Below are positions 1 to 6,538 of a stretch of 7,760 nucleotides of DNA, piece by piece. A program made the translations under genes and the position numbers. The stretch spans positions 1-7,760 of the forward strand of contig JABMMR010000022.1 of assembly GCA_013205525.1 (NCBI GenBank), read 5' to 3'. Below the pieces are notes generated by a model that ran no database searches, was not told where the DNA came from, and was given only the letters and a program-made list of their open reading frames with translations. The DNA comes from Burkholderiales bacterium. Lineage in GTDB: Bacteria > Pseudomonadota > Gammaproteobacteria > Burkholderiales > Burkholderiaceae_C. Every line of letters begins with the position of its first letter. The first letter of the stretch is position 1.

Positions 1-789
1 GACCAAATGAAAGAACTTGGATTTGGGCAACTCACGGGCATTGATATTTTGGGCGAAGCGCGGGGCATCTTGCCCTCAACCGATTGGAAACGCCGCAGTT
101 ACAAACGCCCCGAGCAACAACGCTGGTACTCGGGTGAAACCATTTCTTTGGGCATTGGTCAGGGTTACAACAGCTTCACCATGCTGCAACTGGCTCAGGC
201 CTTGGTCACTTTGGCCAACAATGGCGTGCGCACCAGACCACATTTGGTGAAAGAGGTGGTCGATGTGGAAACCAAGGTCGGCCAAGCTGTGACCCTAGAG
301 GTGCCCACCGCCTTGGTTTTTCAAGCCGAGCATATCGACATCATTAAAAAGGCCATGGAAGGTGTGAACATCGAAGGCACGTCAGCGTCGAGTTTCTTGG
401 GTGCTGCCTACACCAGTGCGGGAAAAACCGGCACGGCGCAAGTCTTCACCATCAAACAAAATGAAAAGTACAACGCTGCCAAGATCGATGAACGCTTGCG
501 CGACCATGCTTTGTACATTGCTTATGCGCCTGCCGAAGACCCCAAGGTGGTGCTGGCCATGGTGGTGGAAAACGGTGGTTTTGGCGCCCAAAGCGCAGCA
601 CCCATTGCCAGGCGTGTCTTCGATTTCTTGTTGCTAGGGCAGTACCCCTCGCTGGAAGATATGCAGGCTGTGAGAAATTCACAAGCCACGCGCCCGATTG
701 GCAAGCCGCGTCCGGTTGCCAGCGTGCCTTGGCCACCCAAGGCGGTGGTGCCCGAAGCCTTGCCAGCTGACGACCAAGCCCTGCGCTAG
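1..789 (+). CDS. mrdA: Penicillin-binding protein 2 (peptidoglycan D,D-transpeptidase), C-terminal part
   Basis: This is the 3' part of the gene for PBP2, the inner-membrane transpeptidase that crosslinks peptidoglycan for rod-shape elongation together with RodA and the Mre proteins. The reading frame is open from base 1 (Asp-Gln-Met), so the gene starts outside the window; about 262 residues are visible of a protein usually about 600-650 long. The third transpeptidase motif, Lys-Thr-Gly, is encoded at 424-432 within SAGKTGTAQ. The family block YSGETISLGIGQGY lies upstream of it, as in PBP2 and related class B PBPs. The SxxK nucleophile and SxD motifs are not in the window. After the folded domain (ending near DFLLLGQYPSLEDM) comes a proline-rich tail of about 40 residues, common and poorly conserved in this family. 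No rodA follows directly: the next gene is convergent and overlaps the stop by 4 bp. The call is firm; FtsI is less likely because the block order and KTGTAQ context fit MrdA. Confidence 0.95.
   Translation, partial: DQMKELGFGQLTGIDILGEARGILPSTDWKRRSYKRPEQQRWYSGETISLGIGQGYNSFTMLQLAQALVTLANNGVRTRPHLVKEVVDVETKVGQAVTLEVPTALVFQAEHIDIIKKAMEGVNIEGTSASSFLGAAYTSAGKTGTAQVFTIKQNEKYNAAKIDERLRDHALYIAYAPAEDPKVVLAMVVENGGFGAQSAAPIARRVFDFLLLGQYPSLEDMQAVRNSQATRPIGKPRPVASVPWPPKAVVPEALPADDQALR
786..789. other. CTAG shared by two convergent stop codons
   Basis: The palindromic CTAG contains the plus-strand TAG of mrdA (787-789) and the minus-strand TAG of the permease gene (786-788). The two genes therefore overlap tail to tail by 4 bp, with no room for a terminator between them. 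Confidence 0.95.
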
Positions 790-1544
790 CCCATGAAGGC
801 GTCGCGTGTGGTTTTAAGCAGCAAGACCGTCACCACCCCAATGAACAGCCAACGCACATAGGCTGCACCGTGACGTAACGCCACGCGCGTGCCCACATAG
901 CTGCCAGCAATATTGGCCAAGGCAAGGGGCACACCGATCTGCCACATCACATGGCCTTGCCAACCCAGCAACACCAGGGCGGCCGTGTTGCTGGCCAAGT
1001 TCAAAACTTTGCTGTGTGCGGAGGCCTGCAAAAAATCAAATCCCAACCAGCGTACCAACAGAAAGACCAATAAGCTGCCCGTCCCCGGGCCAAAAAAACC
1101 ATCATAAAAACCCATCACACCACCGCACACGCCCATGGCCAGCACTTGGCCTCGACCGTGTAGATGAGGCGCATGGTCTTGGCCCAAATGTTTGTGCCTC
1201 AAGGTGTACAACAGCACTGCCAGCAGCAGCACCGGCAAGGCTTGGCGCAGCAGTTGGGGAGACAACAGGGTCAGGCAGTAAGCACCCAACAATGCGCCAA
1301 GCAAGGCGCAAATTACGCCCATGCGCAAGGCGCGCCATTGCAAGTCGATTTGCCGCTGAAAACGCCAAGCGGCGAATAAAGTGCCCCACACCGAAGCGGA
1401 CTTGTTGGTGCCCAGCAGCGTGGCGGGCAAGACATTGGGGTAGGCGGCAAACAGTGCGGGCACCAGCACCAAACCGCCGCCACCCACCGAGGCATCGATA
1501 AAGCCGGCCAAGGCCGCAGCCAAGATGATGAAGACGGTGTCCAT
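786..1544 (-). CDS. TauE/SafE (TSUP) family membrane permease, YfcA-like
   Basis: A 252-residue, strongly hydrophobic protein, typical in length for TSUP transporters of about 8 transmembrane helices in two homologous halves. Each half has its glycine-rich signature. The first is GFIDASVGGGG at residues 14-24 with GTNKS at 45-49. The second is GFYDGFFGPGTG at 145-156 with SKVLNLASN at 178-186. The duplicated G-F-x-D and T/S-N-K/S-type blocks are the family hallmark. Members move sulfite, sulfoacetate, taurine-derived or other small organic anions across the inner membrane, but the substrate cannot be read from sequence. The loop at about 115-131 is His-rich (H117, H119, H124, H127, H129) and probably extramembrane. 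The start is the ATG at 1544, which keeps the first helix intact. Its Shine-Dalgarno is poor (GCTTGGGCT before ATG). The gene ends convergently on mrdA and lies just downstream of the terminator of the GMC/mmsA unit, so its own promoter is unclear. Confidence 0.9.
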   Translation of the reverse strand: MDTVFIILAAALAGFIDASVGGGGLVLVPALFAAYPNVLPATLLGTNKSASVWGTLFAAWRFQRQIDLQWRALRMGVICALLGALLGAYCLTLLSPQLLRQALPVLLLAVLLYTLRHKHLGQDHAPHLHGRGQVLAMGVCGGVMGFYDGFFGPGTGSLLVFLLVRWLGFDFLQASAHSKVLNLASNTAALVLLGWQGHVMWQIGVPLALANIAGSYVGTRVALRHGAAYVRWLFIGVVTVLLLKTTRDAFMG

Positions 1545-1582
1545 AGCCCAAGCATTGTGTCAGCCCCAAGCAAGGCCGGACG

Positions 1583-1613
1583 AAAAAAAAAACACTGCTG
1601 TACGTAAGCAGTG
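1583..1613 (-). terminator. Rho-independent terminator of the mmsA/GMC unit
   Basis: Read on the minus strand, a perfect 7-bp stem CACTGCT/AGCAGTG (1613-1607 with 1599-1593) encloses a 7-nt loop and is followed at once by ten T residues (1592-1583). This is a textbook intrinsic terminator lying about 125 bp past the GMC dehydrogenase stop. On the plus strand the same hairpin is followed by CTTTTCTTT, so some bidirectional action is possible, but no plus-strand gene feeds into it. It sits 39 bp upstream of the permease start on the same strand. Confidence 0.88.
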
Positions 1614-1738
1614 CTTTTCTTTGCTATGCGACACCCCCGTGGGCAGTGACGTTTTTATTTGTCTCCTCAACCCTCTGCAAGCTCAAAATGTCTAAGCTGC
1701 AAGTTGAGTGACTTTAGGCCAGTTAGGCCAGTTGGTTG
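1614..1738. other. 3' untranslated region of the GMC gene with imperfect inverted repeat and short tandem repeat
   Basis: No coding signal is seen. An imperfect inverted repeat spans 1666-1708: CTCAAC pairs with GTTGAG, and inside it TGCA and GCT pair with AGC and TGCA, with small bulges. It lacks a T tract on either strand, so it is not an obvious second terminator. A 9-bp unit TTAGGCCAG is repeated twice in tandem at 1714-1731, just after the GMC stop. On the minus strand TTGCAG and TAAAAA with a 17-nt spacer (about 1680-1652) give a weak sigma70-like promoter; this is suggestive only. Confidence 0.4.
1714..1731. repeat. Two tandem copies of a 9-bp unit
   Basis: TTAGGCCAG occurs at 1714-1722 and again, identical, at 1723-1731. 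Each copy contains the palindrome GGCC. It lies between the GMC stop and its terminator. No function is apparent; slippage is the simplest explanation. Confidence 0.8.
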
Positions 1739-3484
1739 CTAAGGACTTTCCCCAGTGAGGAGCTGCTGTACTTCAGCTTCCAAAGCCAGCCACTCGGCAG
1801 CTTTTTCGGCCAACATCAGCACCGGGCTGTTGGTGTTGCCACTGGTGATGCTGGGCATGACACTGGCGTCGACCACCCGCAGGCCCTGCACCACGCCGCC
1901 GCGTGCGTCGCGCACCCGCAGTTCGGGGTCTACCACCGCCAGCGGGTCGTCCAAGCGGCCCATGCGCGCCGTACCGACAGGGTGAAAGATGGTGGTGCCA
2001 ATGTCACCGGCCAAGCGGGCAAGATCATCATCGTTAAGAAATTGCCTGCCTGGTTTCCATTCCTCTGGCGAGTACGGGGCCAGCGCGGGTTGGGCGGCAA
2101 TTTGGCGGGTGATGCGCAAAGAGTCGACGGCAACCTTGCGGTCTGCTTCGGTCGCCAAATAGTTTGGCGCAATCAGGGGTGCGAGAGCAAAGTTGGCGCT
2201 TTGAATCTTCACTGTGCCGCGGCTGCTTGGGTTCAAGTTGCACACACTGGCGGTGAAGGCAGGGAAGCTGTGCAGCGGCTCGCCAAACGCATCCAAACTC
2301 AGGGGTTGCACGTGGTATTCGATATTGGGCCAAGTTTGGCTGGGGTCGCTGCGGGTAAAAGCCCCCAGCTGCGAAGGTGCCATGCTCATGGGGCCGCTGC
2401 GATGCAGCAGGTACTCCAGACCAATCGCGGCTTTGCCCCACCAATTGTTGGCCATCGTGTTTAAAGTTTTCACGCCTTTAACTTTAAAAACAGCACGGAT
2501 TTGCAAATGGTCTTGCAGATTTTCGCCAACGCCGGGCAGGTCTATCAAGGGCGTGATGCCATGCTGCTGCAACAGCGCCGCGGGGCCCACGCCCGAGAGT
2601 TGCAACAACTGCGGTGTGGCCACTGCGCCAGCGCACAAGACCACGGCGTGCTTGGCACTGGCGTGCACTTTCTCTTGCCCGTTCCACACCTCTACGCCGC
2701 TGCAGCGCTGTTGGCCATTGGGCAAGGTCTCGAGCACCAGCTTGGAGACCTGCGCCGACGTCCACAGCTCAAAGTTGGGACGCGCATAACAGGTGGGTCG
2801 CAAAAATGCTTTGGCGGTGTTCCAACGCCAACCGCTTTTTTGGTTCACCTCGAAATAACCCACGCCCTCATTCGAGCCGCGGTTGAAGTCATCGCTGGCG
2901 GGAATGCCGGCTTGCACCGCGGCTTGGGCAAACGCGTCCAAGATGTCCCAACGCAGGCGTTGTTTTTCAATGCGCCATTCGCCGCCGGCGTTATGGTGGC
3001 GCAGGGTTTGGTGGTAAATGCTTTGGCCTTGCACCAACAACTCGCTTTTGGCGCCCTTGGCGCCGTGCCAAGCATCTTCGCCCTTGTAATGGTCTTCATG
3101 CAACTTAAAGTAGGGCAGGCTGTGTTCCCAACGCCAACGCGCGTCGCCCGTGACCTCGGCCCAGTGGTCGTAGTCGCGGGACTGGCCGCGCATGTAAATC
3201 ATGCCGTTGATGCTGGAGCAACCACCCAGCACCTTGCCGCGTGGGTAGCGCAGGCTGCGCCCGTTAAGGCCATCAGCCGGTTCGGTCTGGTACATCCAAT
3301 CGGTGCGCGGGTTGCCAATGCAATACAAATAGCCCACAGGAATGTGCACCCAGTGGTAGTCGTCTTTTCGACCCGCTTCGATCAGCAGTACACGCTTGGA
3401 AGCGTTGGCACTCAAGCGGTTGGCCAGCAAGCAGCCCGCAGTGCCCGCGCCAACGATGATGTAGTCGAAAGTGGTGTCGCTCAC
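1739..3484 (-). CDS. GMC-family FAD-dependent alcohol/hydroxyacid dehydrogenase
   Basis: A 581-residue glucose-methanol-choline oxidoreductase, full length for the bacterial choline dehydrogenase/AlkJ-type branch. The N-terminal FAD-binding Rossmann motif is VGAGTAG at residues 11-17, with the acidic end of the second strand at LLIEAG (33-38). GMC signature 1 is [18 protein letters not shown] (83-100) and signature 2 is [15 protein letters not shown] (286-300). The catalytic histidine is H501 in HPVGTARMG, and the second active-site position is N550 in TSGNTNSP. Such enzymes oxidise alcohols to aldehydes using FAD and pass electrons to oxygen or the respiratory chain. There is no signal peptide, so it is cytosolic or peripheral. 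The start is GTG at 3484, overlapping the mmsA stop as GTGA. There is no Shine-Dalgarno, so translation probably depends on reinitiation after mmsA; the next in-frame ATG would delete the Rossmann motif. The pairing with MmsA suggests a hydroxyacid such as 3-hydroxypropionate as substrate (inference). Often auto-named choline dehydrogenase, but no betaine genes are nearby. Confidence 0.92.
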   Translation of the reverse strand: MSDTTFDYIIVGAGTAGCLLANRLSANASKRVLLIEAGRKDDYHWVHIPVGYLYCIGNPRTDWMYQTEPADGLNGRSLRYPRGKVLGGCSSINGMIYMRGQSRDYDHWAEVTGDARWRWEHSLPYFKLHEDHYKGEDAWHGAKGAKSELLVQGQSIYHQTLRHHNAGGEWRIEKQRLRWDILDAFAQAAVQAGIPASDDFNRGSNEGVGYFEVNQKSGWRWNTAKAFLRPTCYARPNFELWTSAQVSKLVLETLPNGQQRCSGVEVWNGQEKVHASAKHAVVLCAGAVATPQLLQLSGVGPAALLQQHGITPLIDLPGVGENLQDHLQIRAVFKVKGVKTLNTMANNWWGKAAIGLEYLLHRSGPMSMAPSQLGAFTRSDPSQTWPNIEYHVQPLSLDAFGEPLHSFPAFTASVCNLNPSSRGTVKIQSANFALAPLIAPNYLATEADRKVAVDSLRITRQIAAQPALAPYSPEEWKPGRQFLNDDDLARLAGDIGTTIFHPVGTARMGRLDDPLAVVDPELRVRDARGGVVQGLRVVDASVMPSITSGNTNSPVLMLAEKAAEWLALEAEVQQLLTGESP

Positions 3485-4992
3485 TTCGAGGTGGGCATCA
3501 CGAACTCAGCGCCCTTGGGCGTGCTTTCGGGCCAGCGCTGCATGATGGATTTTTGCTTGGTGTAAAAACGCACGCCTTCTTCGCCGTAGGCGTGCATGTC
3601 GCCAAACAGGCTGCGCTTCCAGCCGCCAAAACCATGCCACGCCATAGGCACGGGGATGGGCACATTGATGCCGACCATGCCCACCTGAATGCGCCGACTG
3701 AATTCACGCGCCACATGCCCATCGCGGGTGAAGCAACTCACGCCGTTGCCAAACTCATGGTCGTTGATGATTTGCACCGCCTTGGCAAAGTCGGGCACGC
3801 GCACACAGGCCAGCACCGGTCCGAAGATTTCTTCTTTGTAAATTTTCATGTCGGTCGTGACATGGTCGAACAGCGTGCCGCCCATCCAAAAACCTTTGTC
3901 GCAACCGGTGCCAGCTTGCGCGCCGTCAAACCCACGGCCATCCACCAACAGTTTTGCGCCTTCGGCCACGCCGGCATCGATATAGCCTTTGATGCGCTGG
4001 CGTGCCAAGTCGGTAACGATGGGACCCATTTCCGCCGCCAAGTTTTCGCCATTCAGCACCTTCAAAGCTTGCGTGCGCGCAATCAGTTTGGACAAGATTT
4101 TGTCGGCCACATCGCCGACCAACACCGCCACACTGATGGCCATGCAACGCTCGCCAGCCGAGCCGTAAGCAGCACCTATCAAGGCGTCCACCACTTGGTC
4201 GAGGTCGGCGTCGGGCATGACCACCATATGGTTTTTCGCGCCGCCCAAGGCTTGCACACGTTTGCCGTGGTGGGCACCGGTCTCATAAATGTAGTTGGCA
4301 ATCGGCGTGGAGCCCACGAAGCTGATGGCTTTCACGTCGGGGTGGACCAAAAGAGCGTCTACCGCCTCTTTGTCGCCTTGCACCACATTGAACACACCGT
4401 CGGGCAGGCCAGCTTGTTTGAGCAAGTTGGCCATCAACAGTGCAGGCGTGGGGTCTATGGGGCTGGGCTTCAACACAAAAGTGTTGCCTGCCGCAATGGC
4501 CACTGGAAACATCCACATGGGCACCATCACGGGGAAATTAAAAGGCGTGATGCCCGCCACCACACCCAAGGGCTGGCGCAGCGTCCAGTTATCGATGCCG
4601 GTGGACACCTGCTCGGTGAAGTCGCCCTTGAGCAACTGCGGTATGCCGGTGGCGAACTCGACGATGTCAATGCCTCGGGCCACTTCGCCTTGCGCGTCGG
4701 TGAACACCTTGCCATGCTCGGCGGTGATGGCGTGGGCCAGCGCATCTTTGTGCAGGTTGAGCAATTCCAAAAACTTAAACATCACTCGGGCGCGGCGCAG
4801 AGGCGGTGCATCTGCCCAAGCGGGAAAAGCGGCTTGCGCGGCGGCCACAGCTTGCGCCACATCGGCGCTGTTGGCCAGGGCGAGTTGTGCTGTCACGGCG
4901 CCCGTGGCGGGGTTGGTCACTGCTTGGCTGCGACTTGAAGCGCCTGTGGTCTGTGTGCCGTTGATGAAGTGGCCAATCTGGGGTGTGCTCAT
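3481..4992 (-). CDS. mmsA: CoA-acylating methylmalonate/malonate-semialdehyde dehydrogenase
   Basis: A 503-residue aldehyde dehydrogenase of the MMSDH branch, which converts methylmalonate semialdehyde to propionyl-CoA, or malonate semialdehyde to acetyl-CoA, with NAD+ and loss of CO2. The route belongs to valine, beta-alanine, inositol or 3-hydroxypropionate catabolism. The catalytic cysteine is C283 in AGERCMA. The usual ALDH general-base glutamate is replaced by N254 in [10 protein letters not shown], which marks the CoA-dependent MMSDH type. R282 and R106 (VARGIDIVE) fit the conserved arginines that hold the substrate carboxylate. [14 protein letters not shown] (148-161) is the family cofactor-binding block. 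The ATG at 4992 is preceded by AAAGAG (5004-4999, spacing 6), a fair Shine-Dalgarno. The stop TGA overlaps the GTG start of the GMC dehydrogenase, so the two are almost certainly one operon. The usual mmsB partner is not adjacent. The C-terminal motif [14 protein letters not shown] is intact. Confidence 0.95.
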   Translation of the reverse strand: MSTPQIGHFINGTQTTGASSRSQAVTNPATGAVTAQLALANSADVAQAVAAAQAAFPAWADAPPLRRARVMFKFLELLNLHKDALAHAITAEHGKVFTDAQGEVARGIDIVEFATGIPQLLKGDFTEQVSTGIDNWTLRQPLGVVAGITPFNFPVMVPMWMFPVAIAAGNTFVLKPSPIDPTPALLMANLLKQAGLPDGVFNVVQGDKEAVDALLVHPDVKAISFVGSTPIANYIYETGAHHGKRVQALGGAKNHMVVMPDADLDQVVDALIGAAYGSAGERCMAISVAVLVGDVADKILSKLIARTQALKVLNGENLAAEMGPIVTDLARQRIKGYIDAGVAEGAKLLVDGRGFDGAQAGTGCDKGFWMGGTLFDHVTTDMKIYKEEIFGPVLACVRVPDFAKAVQIINDHEFGNGVSCFTRDGHVAREFSRRIQVGMVGINVPIPVPMAWHGFGGWKRSLFGDMHAYGEEGVRFYTKQKSIMQRWPESTPKGAEFVMPTSK

Positions 4993-5071
4993 GCGTGTCT
5001 CTTTGTCCGTAGAAGATTCATTATCCGAACTTGCTTAAAGGCCAATAAGGTCAGGAGTGGCTTGTAATCCA
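4993..5071 (-). promoter_or_regulatory. mmsA leader: ribosome binding site and possible -10 element
   Basis: This 79-bp gap separates the SDR stop from the mmsA start on the minus strand. AAAGAG at 5004-4999 is the likely ribosome binding site. GATAAT at 5025-5020 resembles a sigma70 -10 box; 17 nt upstream of it TTATTG (5048-5043) is a poor -35. No terminator hairpin with a T tract is seen here. mmsA may be transcribed from this weak promoter, by read-through from the SDR gene, or both. Confidence 0.35.
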
Positions 5072-5818
5072 TCAGCGGCCCCCACCCACATCGATATTCG
5101 TGCCGTTGACATAAGACGCCGCATCACTGAGCAACCACACAATCGCCTCCGCCACTTCCGTGGCCGTACCCGGACGCTGCATGGGTACTTGGTGCGCCAG
5201 TTGGTTGGCCCGGTCAGGGATGCCGCCGCTGGCATGGATGTCGGTCAAGATCAGGCCTGGGCGTACCGCGTTCACCCGTATGCCTTCTGCGGCGACTTCT
5301 TTGGCCAAGCCAATGGTAAAGCTGTCTATCGCGCCCTTGCTGGCGGCATAGTCCACATATTGACCCGGCGCACCCAGTTTGGCGGCCGCGCTGCTGAGGT
5401 TGACGATGCTGCCCCCCCTGCCGCCATGCGCGGTGCTCATGCGCAAAACAGCTTGCTTGGCGCAGGCGAAAGAGCCCAAGACATTGATGCGCATGATGCG
5501 CTCCAAGCGTTCCCACGAGGTGGTGTCGACCCGTGCGGTTACATCCAACACCCCGGCGTTGTTGACCAAGCCGCCCAGCATGCCCATGTCTTTGTCGACA
5601 CTTTGAAACAAACGCTCAATGTCGGCCTCGACGCCCACATCGGCTTGAAAAGCCTGTGCTTGCCCACCTTTGGCGCGAATCGTTTGCACCACATGGTCTG
5701 CGGCTTGCGCGTCGCGGGTGTAATTCACTGCCACGGCCCAACCGTGCTTAGCAGCCAGCAAAGCGGTGGCCGCACCAATACCGCGACTCGCGCCGGTGAT
5801 GAGTAAGACGAGTGACAT
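5072..5818 (-). CDS. Short-chain dehydrogenase/reductase (classical SDR, FabG-like)
   Basis: A 248-residue classical SDR, the usual family length. The cofactor motif TGASRGIG is at residues 8-15, NNAG at 86-89, and the catalytic set is N112 (RINVLG), S143 (NLSSAAA), Y157 and K161 (YAASK). It ends in the typical INVDGG-like block, here NIDVGGGR. Basic R12 and the NYTRD end of the second strand suggest NADP(H) preference (inference). Such proteins reduce or oxidise carbonyl/alcohol groups; the substrate cannot be assigned. The frame is open to 5929, but the ATG at 5818 is chosen. It has GGAG nine bases upstream and gives MSLVLLITGASRGIG, the normal short N-terminus. The longer version adds 37 residues with no family counterpart and would run into the facing gene. 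It points the same way as mmsA with a 79-bp gap, so it may be first gene of that unit. It is divergent from the isomerase gene. Confidence 0.92.
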   Translation of the reverse strand: MSLVLLITGASRGIGAATALLAAKHGWAVAVNYTRDAQAADHVVQTIRAKGGQAQAFQADVGVEADIERLFQSVDKDMGMLGGLVNNAGVLDVTARVDTTSWERLERIMRINVLGSFACAKQAVLRMSTAHGGRGGSIVNLSSAAAKLGAPGQYVDYAASKGAIDSFTIGLAKEVAAEGIRVNAVRPGLILTDIHASGGIPDRANQLAHQVPMQRPGTATEVAEAIVWLLSDAASYVNGTNIDVGGGR

Positions 5819-5831
5819 GGGGACAGTCTCC
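5819..5831. repeat. Quasi-palindrome over the SDR ribosome binding site
   Basis: The 13 bases GGGGACAGTCTCC form an inverted repeat around a central A with one mismatched pair. On the minus strand it contains the GGAG Shine-Dalgarno of the SDR gene and ends at its ATG. It could be an operator or a weak mRNA hairpin, or chance. Confidence 0.3.
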
Positions 5832-5870
5832 AAGGTGGGGCTACACAAAATAGTAGGATTAATACCCGTA

Positions 5871-5883
5871 TGGCATTTTGCCA
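5871..5883. promoter_or_regulatory. T-N11-A palindrome in the divergent intergenic region (candidate LysR-type operator)
   Basis: TGGCA-TTT-TGCCA is a perfect 5-bp inverted repeat with a 3-bp centre, 13 bp long, and fits the T-N11-A form bound by LysR-type regulators. It lies about mid-way in the 97-bp region (5819-5915) between the divergent SDR and isomerase genes, where a shared regulator would bind. On the minus strand its edge also reads TTGGCA (5884-5879), a possible -35, but no well spaced -10 follows (TATTAA only 14 nt on). No LysR gene is in the window. The match to a motif this short could be chance. Confidence 0.35.
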
Positions 5884-5915
5884 AGCTTAAAAAGATAACA
5901 CGATTGGACCCACCC

Positions 5916-6521
5916 TTGAGCCTTGTCATCGATTACTACCTGGCCCCGCAAAGCCCGTGGACCTACTTTGGCCATGCCCGATGGGTGCAAATGGCCCAAC
6001 AAGCAGGCGCGACTGTGCGCATCATGCCGGTGGATTTGGGCGGGCAGATTTTTCCCGCCACCGGTGGTTTGCCCGTGGGTCAACGCCCGCCTCAGCGCCA
6101 AGCCTACAGATTGGTCGAGTTGCAACGCTTTAGCCATTTCTTGCAAATGCCCTTGAACTTGAAACCCCAATTTTTTCCGGTGGCAGGCGACGACGCCGCG
6201 CGTTTGATCATTGCGGTGGATCAGCACGATGGCGTTGATGCCGCGCTCAAGGTGTGTGGCGCGGTCTTGGCCGCGGTGTGGGTGCAAGAGCGCGACATCG
6301 CTAACGCCAGCGTGTTGCAAGAGATATTGCACGAGCAAGGCATTGCCGCCGACCGTTGGACTGCAGCGCAGGCACCCGCCGCGCAAGACGCCTACATGGC
6401 CTACACCCGCCAAGCCCTGGATGCCGGCGTCTTTGGTGCCCCCAGTTTCGTGGTGGGCGGCGAGATTTTTTGGGGCCAAGACCGACTCGAATTTTTACAA
6501 CGCCGCTTGCAAGCGGGTTAA
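5916..6521 (+). CDS. 2-hydroxychromene-2-carboxylate isomerase-like protein (DsbA/GST-kappa fold)
   Basis: About 201 residues, the length of NahD-type 2-hydroxychromene-2-carboxylate isomerases, which use glutathione in naphthalene-type ring degradation. The N-terminal strand VIDYYLAPQSPWTYFG carries S13 at the position of the catalytic serine (the usual motif is SPxxY). The C-terminal part has the cis-proline-like GAPSFVV followed by GEIFWGQDRLEFL, a very typical end for this family. No ATG fits. In-frame ATGs at 5766, 5799 and 5817 lie inside or at the start of the facing SDR gene. The best starts are TTG at 5916 (gives M-S-L-V-I-D-Y-Y) or TTG at 5904; both have weak ribosome sites. The dienelactone hydrolase gene follows after 17 bp on the same strand. 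No dioxygenase or aldolase genes are adjacent, so the real substrate is unknown. A general glutathione-dependent isomerase or DsbA-like oxidoreductase is the alternative, but no CxxC is present. Confidence 0.85.
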   Translation: MSLVIDYYLAPQSPWTYFGHARWVQMAQQAGATVRIMPVDLGGQIFPATGGLPVGQRPPQRQAYRLVELQRFSHFLQMPLNLKPQFFPVAGDDAARLIIAVDQHDGVDAALKVCGAVLAAVWVQERDIANASVLQEILHEQGIAADRWTAAQAPAAQDAYMAYTRQALDAGVFGAPSFVVGGEIFWGQDRLEFLQRRLQAG

Positions 6522-6538
6522 GACAAGGAAAGACAACG

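Noticed and set aside
1688..1711. Seven-codon plus-strand ORF (ATG to TGA) in the GMC 3' region
   Set aside because: No ribosome binding site, tiny, and it overlaps the imperfect inverted repeat; expected by chance.
1736..2464. 242-codon plus-strand open frame at the 3' end of the GMC gene
   Set aside because: Antisense shadow; the minus-strand frame carries the catalytic H501 and N550 motifs across the same bases.
2501..3565. 354-codon plus-strand open frame opposite the GMC gene
   Set aside because: It lies wholly antisense to a gene with every GMC motif intact, its translation is a low-complexity A/V/G/H/Q-rich string with no recognisable motif, and such mirror frames are expected in GC-biased coding DNA.
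3553..4938. 461-codon plus-strand open frame opposite mmsA
   Set aside because: Antisense to a fully conserved mmsA, very His/Gly/Ala-rich, no domain, and no ribosome site or promoter noticed. A shadow of codon bias.
5819..5929. 37-residue N-terminal extension of the SDR
   Set aside because: The extension has no SDR counterpart, a good GGAG precedes the ATG at 5818, and the extension would overlap the facing isomerase coding start.
6356..6538. 61-residue N-terminal extension of the dienelactone hydrolase
   Set aside because: It is the isomerase coding sequence read in another frame; the ATG at 6539 has a good ribosome site and matches the family N-terminus.
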